Assembly: GCA_965112735.1 (NCBI GenBank)
Contig: OZ218951.1
Span: 3,162,001 to 3,226,000 of the forward strand
Length of the DNA: 64,000 bases
Direction of reading: 5' to 3'
DNA from: Phaeosaccion multiseriatum
Lineage: Eukaryota > Ochrophyta, other classes
The translations under genes and the position numbers were made by a program. The notes below the pieces were generated by a model that worked only from the letters and a program-made list of their open reading frames with translations, made no database searches and was not told the origin of the DNA. Below, piece by piece: positions 22,050-33,960 of the stretch. The number at the start of each line of letters is the position of its first letter. Within the stretch, counting starts at the first letter, position 1.

Positions 22050-22456
22050 CGTACGGCAACACGCGAGGCTCCCCTCCTTGAAGACGAGAGAGAAACCTTT
22101 CTCCGTACCGCTGCTGTTGCTGCAGCTGTAATTGTTCTACGCGGCTCCCGCCTCGGCGCTTTGGCGCTCGGCGAGACCCCAACGAGACTCTCAACCTTTT
22201 TCCCTTTGGCGTGTGGGAGCGGCGGAGCACAGAGGAAGCACACTAGCTGACGAAATTACATAAGGAGGTGTGGTGAAGAGAGCGTATAGCTTGGAGAGAG
22301 ACAGAGAGTGAGAATACGGAGAGAAAAAAAATCAAGAATTGCACAGCTGAACCCGTTAAGTCCATTTGGTGCCATCCTTGGAAATCGAGAGAGTTGTTGT
22401 GTTGTCGATATCTGTTGTCAAGCAAAACTTCTCTGAACTTCTTACTCCTTCTGAAG
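22050..22456. promoter_or_regulatory. Divergent promoter region, genes 4 and 5
   Basis: The 407 bp between the start codons of gene 4 (minus) and the PNGase gene (plus) must hold both promoters. The sequence is unique and AT-richer than its surroundings at 22310-22450. No clear TATA box or known element can be assigned. Confidence 0.35.
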
Positions 22457-24224
22457 ATGAGAGAAGGTAATTGCACCAATGAGGGTGTTCTTTCTTCGAC
22501 TCAACCCGCCTCTTAACTCTGCCTGTCTTTCTCTTTCTCTCTCTCCCTTGTTTGCTCTTCACTTTCTCGTGTTTCCATCTCTCTCAGTCGGCCCGGACAA
22601 CTTCTGGGAGGTATGCCGAGGACCAGTAAGTAGCTCAAGCCCAAAGCCAAGAAGAGCCGCTGGAAGCTCAACCCGTGATTCGTCGGTCTCGCTCACATAG
22701 CAATCGCCCACATGCTATTTGTTCCCTCTGTCTCGTTGTCCTTCCCCCCTCGTCGCCAGGGGCTTGTGGTGGTGGACTTTACAGCCACTTGGTGTGGACC
22801 CTGTCGGAGAGTCGAGCCGCAGTACGAGGTAAGTCAGTGTCAGCCTGCCTGCCTACGTGCATGCCCGCGGATGTCGTGTTGTCGTGTTGACCTCCCGAGG
22901 CGGCCTTCCTTTCCCTTCCATCCTTGCTTACGAGTTGGGCTGCATGAGAGCTTCCAGGTTCCAGCACACCTATCCACATCCACACACACACACACACACA
23001 CTCTCTCTCTCTCTCTCGTACAACTCTCTTCCGATGCATTTGCCGCACTCCATTGGTTGCTTGCTCACCTTTCAGGCCCTGTCCAGGCGACACCCGGAGG
23101 TGACCTTCTGCAAATGCTGGGAACACAAGCCCGGCTGCAGGGACCTCATCATGTCGTTGGGGGTGCGGGCCTTCCCCACCTTCCATCTGTACATGAATGG
23201 GGCCAAGGTTGACGAGGTACGACGGTTGGTAGGGCGTATGCTCTGTCACTCTCTCTCTCTCCTTGCCTCCCTCTCCCTCTCCCGCTCCCTCTCCTTCTTT
23301 GTCTCCCTCTCTCTGTATGTAGGCATGTGTGGATGCAATGCGTTTTTCTCCTGTTGTGTGGAGCTGCTGCTGCGGCGGTGGTAGGCAGACAGCCATACAG
23401 GCAGGCAGCAATCAGACATACGGGCCGGGAGCAAGGGGCTGACTGCCTGGCTGTCTGCCTGGCTGACTGCCTGGCTGACTGCCTGGCTGACTGCCTGGCT
23501 CACACACACAGACGAGACATCCCCACCCCCCGTCCCTCCCTCCCTTCCTCCCTTCCTCCCTCCCTCCCTCCCTCCCTCCCTCCCCCCCTCCCTCCGTCCC
23601 TCCCTCCCTCCCACTCTCTCAGATGTCAGGCGGCAACATCAAGGAGGTTGAGAATAAGGTGCTCAGATGGGCGGCACAGGCTGCCGTGGCGGGGGTATCG
23701 GGACCCGTTCGAATCAAGCTCAGGTGTGTGCGCGCGTGCGTGCGTGCGTGCGTGCATATGTGTGTGTGTGTTGTGCGTGTGTTGTGCGTGCGAGGGTGTG
23801 AGCGGCCCGCCGACCCTCTAAGCATAAAGAGGAGAGAGAATGAAAGCATAAAGAGGCCTCTTTCTCATTCCAGTGGTATTGTCATGCGCTCTCTCGCTCC
23901 CTGTGTGGGTATGTGTGGGTGGGTGTGTGTGCGGGTATTGATACGAATGTTTGGTGTGTGCGTGCCCCCCCCCCCCCCCCCCCCAGAGTGCTGAAGGATC
24001 GGCCTCGTGAGAGCGGGGTAGGGACTATTCTCGTGGCGGAGGAGCAGGAGATGGAGGTGGAGGCCGCCGAGGGGCTCGAGGTGTTCGGTTTCCAGGTAGG
24101 GACGGGAGGGAGGAGGGGGGAGGGGAGGGAGGAGGGAGGGAGGGAGGGAGGGAGGGAGCTCCCTCTCGCACTCTCTCTCTCTCACATCACACACTCTCTC
24201 ACTCCCTGTCCCTCTGTCCCTCTG

Positions 24225-24258
<34 letters not shown>

Positions 24259-27200
24259 CCACCCCAGGTGCTGAGCATGACGGACATTGAGATTGTGGAT
24301 CAGATGCTCACTCTCTCTCACTCTCTCTCTCTCTCTCTCTTACCCACCCCAGGTGCTGAGCATGACGGACATTGAGATTGTGGATCAGTTGCTCAAGTCC
24401 TCCGAGGGGCATGTGCTTCGGACGGACGCAGATCTCAAGCAGGCCATGACGCTCCAGAGTGGGGGAACTTACGGTAAGAAGGGCCTTAGTAAGGAGCTGT
24501 GTTTCGTTAGGGTGGGTAAGCCATGTGTGTGTGGCTGTTGTGCATCTCTCCCTCTCTCTCTCTTCCTCTCTCTCTGTGTGTGTCTCTTATCTCCCTCTCT
24601 CTCCCTCTCTCTCTCTCTGTGTGTCTCTCTTATCTCCCTCTCTCTCCCTCTCATGCGACCTTACCTTCGACGGCACCATCCTCCCCCTCTTCGATCTGCC
24701 CCTCTTCCCTCTTCCCTCTTCCATCCAGGCAACTACCCCGTTATCAGTGTGTCAGTGCGCCCCCCGCAGACTCTATCGGGCTCGCACCCTCCCCCCTACG
24801 CTGCCGTTACACAAAACCATCAACCAACCGCCGGACAGGGGCAGGGCAGCGCTAACACCAGCAATACTAGCAGCAGCAGCAGCAGCAGCGGTGGAGGTAG
24901 CTCTGCCGCCTCTACAGCAGTTGGTGGTACAGCAGCGGCAGCAGTAGCGGCAGGGGCAACACCGCCAGCCCCGCCGCCCCCCTCGTGGCAAGAATGCTGC
25001 ACGAAGGCATTCTTCGGGGACAAGGCGGTGAAGCAAGTGGCGTGGGTTCTTCGCCCCCCCCGGGACCCGAGCAAGCCCAAGCCTCAGCAGCAGCCACCGC
25101 CTCCGGAGAAGGGGGACGATCCCATATTCCTGCTCTGCGAAGTTTGCGCCACCACGGGCTTCCAGGGGCAAGGAGGAGGAGGAGGAGGAGGAGGAGGAGG
25201 AGGAGGAGGAGGAGGAGCCGTCCTTAAGGTGTGGTTGAGGTTGGGATTAGGGTTCTTTCCTCCACTGATCGACGCACTGTTTGAGATGGCGTACTCCCCA
25301 TGTCTTGTCCTCCGCCTGCCCTCCCCTCGCCTTTTGTCTTTCTGTTTGCCACACTCCCCCATCCATTCTCCCCGCCTGCCTTCCCCTCGCCTTGTCTTCT
25401 ATCGCCTCTGTGCACCGACCTGACCACCACACAATCCAACTTTTCACAATCAAAACTTTTCCTGTAGGCCGGGCCGTCTGCATCTGTGACGAGTGAGCTG
25501 CCCTTTGTCTGCCAGGCAGGAGAGGCCCAGGCCAAGGGGTGAGTGAATGAGTGAGTGAGTGAGTGAGTGAGTGGGTGAGTGAATGAGTGAGTGAGTGAGT
25601 GAGTGAGTGAGTGAGTGAGTGGGTGCGTAAGTAGTGAGTGAGTGAGTGAGTGAGTGAGTGGGTGAGTGAATGAGTGAGTAAGTGAGTGAGTGAGTCGGTG
25701 AGTGAGGAAGTGAATGAGTGAGTGAGTGAGTAGGAGCTTTGCAATTGTCTTGTTCGTACACCGCTCTCTCCTCCGCTCCCTTCCACTCCCATCACACCTT
25801 TGCACGTGCCACAAGTAGACATGTTGCTCGTCCGTTCTTCCTCACAGATGCCGCTTGCCGCCTTCCGCTGCCCCCCCCCCCCACCCCTCTACTCTGATCT
25901 GCGCTTCTCTGTATCGCCAATTGCTCTGCTCTAATCACACAACTGCTCTATATCACCAACTGCTCTGTATCATCAACTGCTCTGCTTAGGCTGGGCCTGG
26001 ACTTGTTTGCGGAGCGCGTGTCAGCGGGGAGGGACCTGCTCACAGCTGACAACAACAACTCGAACGAATTCCAATCCCTCCTCAAGGCGGTGGGGGACAA
26101 GGCAGACAGACTGGCAGGCCATCCACAGCAGCAGCAGCAGCAGCAGCAGCAGTTCGAGCAACGCGTGAACAACGGTGTGTCCAATATTCTGCGGTACGAG
26201 GATGGGGATCTGCAGAGGCGGGCCAGGGACGTCATGCCCGAGGGGGGCGCAGGTATAAGGCAGGAGGCGGCGGAGAGAAGAGCGATGGACCCGGCCATTT
26301 CGGAGGTACGGGGAGGGGGGGAGAGAGAGAGAGGGAGGGAGGGAGGGAGGGAGGGAGGGAGGGAGGGAGGGAGAGAGGGAGGGAGGGAGGGAGGGAGGGA
26401 GCGAGGGGCGGAGGGAGGGAGGGAAGGAGGGAGTGAGAGAGGGAGGGAGTGAGAGAGGGAGGGAGGGAGGGAGGGAGGGAGTGAGAGAGGGAGGGAGGGA
26501 GGGGCGGAGGGAGGGTGCCTCCATTCCATCTACCCATGAGCTGCCATCTTATCCTCAATCTCAACCTCCATCCCAATCCGCCGCCGGATCAGCTCGCCCC
26601 ATCCATCACTCTCCCGCTTTTAAGCCAAGCTGCGTGCGCAATGCTCAGCAGAGCAAACTCCTATCTCCCTTTCTTATCTCTGCACTGTCGTCCACCTACT
26701 TATCCCATATCACTTGTCTTTTGTCTCCCTCTCTCTCACTATCCCCCCCCTCTCTCTCTCCCTCTCCCTCCCTCTCTCTCTCCCTCTCTCTCTCTCCCTC
26801 TCTCTCTCTCCCTCCCTCTCTCTCTCCCTCTCTCCCCCCCCCCCTCTCTCCCTCTCTCCCTCCCTCCTTATCACACAGGAGGAGGCTTTGACATTGGCCC
26901 TTCTCAAGTGGTTTAAGCAGGACTTCTTCAAGTGGTGTAACAAACCCCCTTGCCAGCACTGTAACGCCAAGCCCAAGGACATGCGACCCGACCGCTCCTC
27001 CCGTCAGGCGCCCTCCCCCACCCCCGAGGAAAAGCGGTACGGAGCGGGAAGGGTGGAGGTGTATGTGTGTGGGGTGTGCGACGCTTTCACACGCTTCCCC
27101 AGATACAACGACCCTGGCAAGCTGTTGGAGACGAGGAGAGGACGGTGAGTGACGGAATGAGGGAGGGAGGGAGGGAGGGAGGGAGGGAGGGAGGGTGGGA

Positions 27201-30200
27201 GAGGGGGAGAAAAATTTCGATGTGTTGCCTTCTTCCTTTTCTTGTGCTCCTTGCTTGTGCATTCCTCATCCTTTCTTCTTTCCCTTCCTTCCTACCTTCA
27301 TCGTAGTATACTAATACTAATCCTTCCTTCCTTCCTTCCTTCCTTTCTCTCCAGCTGTGGCGAGTTTGCCAACTGCTTCACATTGTGCTGCAGAGCGATG
27401 GGCCTTCAAGTTAGGTGGGTGCGATGGAACATTTAGAGTGTCAGTTTCAGCGTCACACAAAAGTACCACTCATGTCGTGTTATTGAATCCCTTCCCTCCC
27501 GCCTCCATACGCATACGGCCCTCCTCTCATCCCATCCCGCTTTGGAAACCCGCTTTCCACCCCCGTGGCCCTCTCTCCACCCTCTGCATGTCTCCGATCC
27601 GATCTGGATCATTGTGTGTCGATGTGGCAAACAAACAAACAAATGAACAAACGAACAAACAACCGAACAAACAAACAAACAAACAAACAAACGAACAAAC
27701 AAACAAACAAACGAACAAACAAACAAACGAACAAACAAACAAACAAACGAACAAACAAACAAACAAACAAACGAACGAACGAACCAAAGGTGGTGCCTAG
27801 ATCTCACAGACCACGTGTGGACGGAAGTATGGGTGCCGACCAAGAAGCAGTGGCTGCATGCAGACCCCTGCGAGAACAAACTCGACAAGGTAGGGGAAAA
27901 TGGATGGGTAGAAGGTGGGGTGGGGGATGGCAGTGGATGGATGGGGGATGGCAGTGGATGGAGGGGGTGGATGGGGGATGGCAGTGGATGGAGGGGATGG
28001 ATGGGGGATGGCAGTGGACGAGATGAGGTTCACTGGCAAAGTGTTCGGAGTGAAGTGCGCAGTACTGGCTCGTTTGAGACCCCCCTCTTCCGCCCCCCAG
28101 TCTTCCCCTTTCACCCCCCCCCCCCCTACCCCACTCCCTCTCTTCCTCTCTGTCCTCCCCCCACCCCGCCCCCCCATGTGACCGACTGACCGACCGACTG
28201 ACCGACCGAAGCCCCTGATGTACGAGAAGGGGTGGGGCAAGCGTCTGACGTACGTGCTTGCGTTCGGTATGGAAGGCGCCCTCGACGTCACTCCACGGTA
28301 AGTTAACAAGTCAGTGAGAGCCACCCTACCCCCTCCACCTATCCATCCACTGCCATCTGACCACGCCCTCGATGGCCGCCCACAGTATGTCAGTAAGCGT
28401 GTAAGAGCGTAGGGCCTAGCATCTCTCTCTCTCTCATGTGCAAAACAAAGCGAAGCAACTCAAAACGCCATAGGAGCACTTCTCTCAATGACTACTCTCT
28501 CGTCCCCTCCCTCCCTCTCTCCCTCTCTCCCTCCCTCCCTCCCTCTCTCTCTCTCCCTCCTTCCCTCCCTCTCTCCCTCCCTCCCTCTCTCTCTCTCCCT
28601 CCCTCCCCCTCTCTCCCTCTCTCTCCCTCCCTCCCTCTCCCTCCCTCCCTCCCTCTCCCTCCCTCCCTCTCCCTCCCTCCCTCTCTCTCCCTCTCTCCCT
28701 CCCTCCCTCCCTCTCTCTCCCTCCCTCTCTCTCTCCCTCCCTCCCTCTCTCTCCCTCCCTCTCTCTCCCTCCCTCCCTCTCCCTCCCTCCCTCTCTCCCT
28801 CCCTCCCTCCCTCTCTCTCTCTCTCCCTCCCTCTCTCTCTCTCCCTCCCTCTCTCTCTCTCCCTCCCTCCCTCTCTCTCCCTCTCTCTCCCTCCCCCTCT
28901 CTCCCTCCCTCTCTCTCTCCCTCCCTCCCTCCCTCTCTCTCTCTCCCTATACGTGTGGGCCTTGTCTCTCCTCCCCAAAGGTACTCTCGGCGGTGGGCGC
29001 AGGTCCTCTCAAGGCGCAACCTCGTCCCTGAGGTGTGGCTACGGAACAGACTCAAGCAGGCCACAGAGCTGCTCCTCCAAACCAAAGCAGTTGGTGATAC
29101 AGGAGCAGCGGCTGCCGAGGCTGAGATCCGAGCGCGTTTGGCCTCTGAAGCTTCTCTTCTCAAGGCAGTGACCCTGCGCAGCTATGACGACGAAGCAAGG
29201 CTATCGGAGGGCGAGCAGGAGGGGCGCCTCACGGGGGACAAGGTCAGTCAGTCCCAGAGGCAGTCAGTCAGTCAGTCAGTGAGTCAGTCGGTCAGTCAGT
29301 CAGTCAGTCAGTCAGTCGATCAGTCAGTCAGTCGATCAGTCAGTCAGTCAGTCAGTCAGTCAGTCAGTCTGGGAGTCAGTGGAGGCAGTGAGTCTGTCAG
29401 TCAGTTAGGGAGTCAGCTATTGAGCCAGTCAGCTAGTCAGTCAGTCAGTCAGTCTGTCTGTCTGTTGTGGACTAATCTTTCCTACCGAAGCCTCAAACCC
29501 TACAGGGTGGTTAGGGAAATCAGTAAAACAGTCCGTCGCTTAAGCCAGTCAGAGGCTCTGACCCGCCCTCCCCTGTTGACCGTTTGTTGCCGACATACAG
29601 GAATGGAAGGCAAGCCGCGGTGAGGACGGGGAACGCTCCTCCTCCTTAGCAGGTGGTATATCGGTCAATCTTCCCCCAGTAGAGCTCCTCGCAGGTTGGT
29701 TGTTCAGTGGTGGGTGGGTTTGTGATCTGTGATGCGCTCTTCACGTCATTGCAACGCGATGCCCAACACGTGCTGCATGCTGGATACTGAAACTGAAACT
29801 GCCACTGCCGCTGCCCGTGCCACCCCTGCATGCAGGCGCACCGCTGGCAGGCTTTGGATCGATCACCACAGTCATCGAGGTCACCTCCCCTGCCCCACCC
29901 GTTAACAACGGAGGAGGGGGAGGAGGGAGGAGGGTGGACGAGGTGCAGGTGAGGAGAGGGAAGGAAGGGAGGAAGGGAGGGAGGGAGGGAGGGAGGGAGG
30001 GAGGAAGGAAGGAAGGAAGTGAGGGAGAGAGGGAAGGAAGGAAGGAACGAAGGGAGTGAGAGAGGGACGGAGGGAGGGAGGAAGGAAGGAAGGGAGGGAG
30101 AGAGGCAAGGAAGGAAGGGAGGGAGGGAGAGAGGGACGGAGAAAGGAAGGAAGGAAGGGAGGAAGGAAGGGAGGAAGGAAGGAAGGAAGGAAGGAAGGGA

Positions 30201-33200
30201 GGAAGGGAGGGAGGGAGAGAGGGACGGAGGAAGGAAGGGAAGGAGGGAGGGAGGGAGGGAGATGGACAGAGAGACGGAGGGCTATGTCGTCGCTGCCCTT
30301 CCCGGCGGTTTGCCCCCCTCCTTCTTTCCTCACGTCATTGGATTCACGTCCTCTGCCCGCCCCCCCCCCCTCTCCCTGCTCCTCCTGCCTCGCAGCGGTG
30401 CTTGCCCTCTCTGGCCCACTGCATCCGCGTCAACGGCACCCCTGCAGCTGTCGGTGGGGTGGGCCTCAACCTGGTGGTGCTGAGCAGCTCGTCCTTGCTT
30501 CTGTCCTCAGGTGAGTCAATGGTGAAAGCGAAACGAAACACACAAGACTTCAACTCCTGTCTCTCTCTCTCTCCCCCCCTTCTCCCCCGGAGGTACTCTC
30601 TTACTCTCTCGTGTGGAGCTCCTGCCCCATACTTCCCCAACTTCACATGCTTGTGAGCCGCTCCATACTTCCTCACCTTCTACCCACCCTTCTGACTCCA
30701 CCCACGTCACCCTAGCTGAAGGCTTTCTTTCATTCCCCTCCTCTCTCTCTCCCTCCCTCCCTCTCGTCGACATCATCAGACGTGTTCAACCTGGCCTCTG
30801 GGCAGGGCTCGAAGGAGGAGGAGAGCATGTTCCAGCGACTCACCTCCCTCCCCGATGGAGCCGTCGTCGCTGTGGCGGCAGTGCCTGCCTCTGCCTCTGC
30901 CTCTGCCTCTGCCTCTGCCTCAATAGGCTGCTGTCAGCTCACCCCAAGGCTCCTGGAGGCGGTGATTCCTTTAGTAGCGGGCAGAGACAGTGACAGAGAC
31001 ACTGAGAGCAAAAGCGACAGCGCCAGTGACAGTGATGAACGAAAGGCTGTGCTGGAGGCTATAGCAGCGGCGGGAGCAGACAGCGGCCCTTGGTGTGTGT
31101 TGGGGGGGGGTGGAGCGCGGCCGTGGGCTATGGTATGCCGCAGGGAAGCCAACACCGGCAGCGCCCGCGTGGTGTCTGAGGGGCGCATGTTCAGTGGTCT
31201 TAGAAGCATTGGCGACCCCTCTGTCGACTCAAGGGTGGGGGGAGAGGGAGGAGGAGGAGGAGGAGGAGGAGGAGGAGGAGGAGGAGGAGGAGGAGGAGGA
31301 GGAGGAGGAGGAGGAGGAGGAGGGGTGGGGATGGTTGAGCTTCAGAACAGAGTCGGGGCCTCAGTGCTGGGATTGATGCCTCTGGAGGGACCGCACGAGG
31401 CAGCAGTAGCAGCAGCAGCAGCAGTTGGTGATACTGCAGCGTTAGTAGACGCTGTGCGAGGAGCCATCAAGAGCCTGGAGGTGCCAGTAGTAGGGTTTAG
31501 CACCCCCTCCTCCTCCTCCTCCTCCTCCTCCTCCTCCTCGGACTCGAGCGCCGCCCCCGTGATGGTCGCTCTCCTTGGTCCATCTTCGGTGGAGCTGCGA
31601 GAGGCTGAGGGTTGGTCCACCTACCTGTGGACACACTCCACTCTATCGCCGACCACTCCTGCTCCTACCGCTTCTGCTTGGCGATCTTTGGTCGCATCTC
31701 CAGGTGTTGGTAAGTAACTGAAGTAACTGCTCCCCCGCCCCTCCTCCTCCTCCTCCTCCTCCTCCTTCTGCTCTTTCCTGTCGGTTTGCCCTTCATTGCC
31801 TATCCTGACATTCATACCTTCTACTTCACGCCGTTCCTCTCCCCCTTCTCCCCCTTCTCTCTCTCCCCTTTCACCTCCTTCTCCTCTTTCTCCTCCTTCT
31901 CCTCCTCCTCCTCCTCCTCCTCCTCCTCCTCCTCCTCCTCCTCCTTCCTCCTCCTCCCCCTCCTCCTCCTCCTCCTCCTCCTCCTCCTCCTCCTCCTCCT
32001 CCTCCTCCCCCTTCTCCTCCTCCTCCTCTCCCCCTCCCCAGGCACCACCCACGAGGACTCTGTGCCCTTCGATGACAGCGGCCTCACTTGCCCTTCTCTC
32101 TGCGGCCTTGAGCCAAGCCTCGCCTGCTACCCTGCCCGCCGCGCCTCATCGCCTTCTCTCCCCCTCGGGGAGGAGGAGGAGGAGAAGGAGGAAGAGGATG
32201 TCCCTCTTGGGGAGGAAGGTTGGCTTGCCACGGCCTGTGTGCGCGAAGTGATTGTCTGGGCCGGGGACGAGGCCGTGAACGGGTTGCAGATCGGGTATGA
32301 CGTGATGAGCACCACCGAGGAGGAGAGCAGCACCAGCATCAGCAGCAATGATGGACAAGAGGGAGGGGAAGGTGCAGGAGAAGAGATGAGAGAGAAGGAG
32401 AAGAAGAAGAAGGCGAAGAGTGTTGTCACCAAGTTGAAGAAGATGCGGGGGCCTCAGCGCCTCGGAGACCACGGAATGTACAGGCAGGGAAGCGTGGCCA
32501 TCAGGGGAGGGGTGGCCATCACAGGGGTTACGGTCTTTGCGGGGGAGACCGTGCTGCAGGGGTTGGTCATACATACCAGCGACGGGAAGGACCACCGCTT
32601 TGGGGCGCCTGGAGGAGGAGATACGGTGGCCTGTGAGAGGCGTCTCGAAGTGCCAGAGGGGCATCGCTTTGTGGGGTTTCACGGGTGGGTGGGAGGGCAC
32701 TTGCACAGCTTGGGCATCCTTACACTCGCCCAAGGAAGCGAACATCCAGAGGTTGGCGCTGCTGTATCACCAACTGCTGAGGGTTCGGTGGCTGTGGACG
32801 CGCCTCTGCTTGGGCTTTACACGGACGATCCTGTGCGGCGCTCTGTCGGCCTCATGAGAGCAGCGGGGTGAGTGCAGGAGGGAGGGAGGGAGGGAGGGCG
32901 GGAGTAGGCTGGGAGTGAGTGAGTGAGTGAGTAAGTGAGTGAGTGAGTGAGTGGGGGAGGGAGGGAGGGGGGAGGGAGAGACGGTGAGGGAAGAAGGGAG
33001 GGAGGAGTGGACGGAAGGAAGGGGTGCCGTGTGACCGTGTGACCGTGTGACCGTGTGACCGTGTGACCGTGTGACCGTGTGACCGTGTGACCGTGTGACC
33101 GTGTGACCGTGTGGGCTGCGCTCCCTCAGCCTGTGGAGAGGGCTATAATTAGTTTTTAAGGGACTAAGGGAATTGTGCGTGTGCCTCTCGTTCCTCTCCT

Positions 33201-33799
33201 CCCCCTGTGTTTATCTCCCTGTCTCTCTCGCTGTCATCCCCCCCCCCCCTCCTCCTCCCTCTCTCCTGCTCATACCCCAATGCCCTCTCTTCCTCTCTTG
33301 TCTTGTGCATATTGCTCTATCTCTATCCCTCTCACACACGCTCCCTCGGTCCGTCTCTCCCGCACACTGTATCACCAACAGTTGCAGCAGCGCAGAGCTC
33401 CAGGCGGGGTTGCAAGTGGCCATTCGCTACGCAGAGAACATTCTCAAACATCCACAGAACCCCAAGTTCCGCCGAATCCGCCTCTGCAGGGGTAACTTCT
33501 ACGACCGCCAACTTGGCCGCTTCAACGGGTCGGGTCTGCTCATGGCCCAGCTCGGCTTCGGGGTGAGGGTACAGCAGTTAGTCGTACAACAACCTCAGCA
33601 GCAGCAGCAGCAACAAGTGGGTGGGGCTGGAGCTGGAGGCGGGGCTACTCCCTCCTCCTCGTCTTGTTGCTCGGAGATGGTACTGGTGTTGGAGGATGAC
33701 GCGTCTCTCTCACGCCTCAAGGCCCACAAGGACAGCCTACAGAGCCTGGCACAGAGCCTGGCACAGAGCCTGGCACAGGGGCTGGCACAGAGTCTATAG
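22457..33799 (+). CDS. Multidomain peptide:N-glycanase (Trx-TGase-ILEI-jacalin-PUB)
   Basis: Twenty-one exons, all in phase, encode 1576 residues: 22457-22466, 22588-22610, 22760-22828, 23076-23216, 23623-23723, 23987-24095, 24353-24473, 24729-25228, 25468-25538, 25990-26305, 26879-27144, 27355-27414, 27790-27889, 28212-28297, 28981-29242, 29601-29694, 29836-29948, 30396-30510, 30780-31709, 32042-32867, 33382-33799. PNGase removes N-glycans from misfolded glycoproteins exported from the ER. Domains: thioredoxin with WCGPC at 22-26; transglutaminase core about 480-640 with zinc pairs CQHC and CGVC and triad Cys577 (GRCGEF), His604 (TDHVW), Asp621 (LHADP); ILEI-like region about 815-1160 (RVNG, SLPDGAVVAVA); jacalin-like region about 1163-1437; PUB domain near the C-terminus (FRRIRLCRGNFYDR). 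Nematode PNG-1 also joins thioredoxin to PNGase; PUB is N-terminal in animal NGLY1 but C-terminal here. The tail SLAQSLAQ is made by a minisatellite. Confidence 0.9.
24254..24388 (+). repeat. 85-bp tandem duplication of intron end plus exon head
   Basis: Bases 24254-24303 recur at 24339-24388 essentially without change. Each copy has the pyrimidine tract end, the AG acceptor and the first 36 nt of PNGase exon 7 (VLSMTDIEIVDQ). Only the second copy leads into the rest of the exon. Use of the first AG would shift the frame, because 85 is not a multiple of three. Confidence 0.95.
25538..25735. repeat. GTGA tetranucleotide repeat
   Basis: Immediately after the donor of PNGase exon 9 the intron begins with a GTGA array that is itself a series of potential GTGAGT donors. 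It ends at about 25730. The 3' end of the same intron holds a cluster of the dispersed ATCACCAACTGCTC motif (25908-25985). Confidence 0.85.
27631..27785. repeat. AACA tetranucleotide repeat
   Basis: AAACAAAC/AACGAAC units occupy the 3' part of the intron before PNGase exon 13. The acceptor follows directly (CCAAAG at 27784-27789), so the usual pyrimidine tract is absent. Confidence 0.85.
28500..28948. repeat. CT-rich CCCT/CTCT array, about 450 bp
   Basis: An imperfect CCCT/CTCT array fills most of the intron before PNGase exon 15 and serves as a very long polypyrimidine tract. The Ser/Leu/Pro-rich open frames across it are artefacts. Confidence 0.85.
33026..33112. repeat. 8-bp GTGTGACC tandem repeat
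   Basis: About ten near-perfect units of GTGTGACC lie in the last PNGase intron (32868-33381), just downstream of a GTGA array at 32916-32953. Confidence 0.85.
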
Positions 33800-33960
33800 G
33801 GACTGGCACAGGGGCTGGCACAGGGGCTGGCACAGAGTCTATAGGGGCTGGCACAGAGTCTATAGGGGCTGGTACAGAGTCTGGCACAGAGCCTGGCACA
33901 GAGCCTGGCACAGAGCCTGGCACAGAGTCTATAGGGACTGGCACAGGGGCTGACACAGAG
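33733..33960 (+). repeat. GCCTGGCACAGA minisatellite spanning the PNGase stop codon
   Basis: Units of 12 to 18 bp (GGCACAGAGCCT and GGCACAGAGTCTATAGG variants) start inside the last PNGase exon, where they encode SLAQ repeats. They continue about 160 bp beyond the stop. The stop TAG at 33797-33799 lies within a variant unit, so unit-number changes would alter the C-terminus. Confidence 0.85.

Noticed and set aside
28436-29171. Open frames of 395 and 227 codons rich in Ser/Leu/Pro
   Set aside because: Only 28981-29242 is exonic (PNGase exon 15). The rest is the CT-rich polypyrimidine array.
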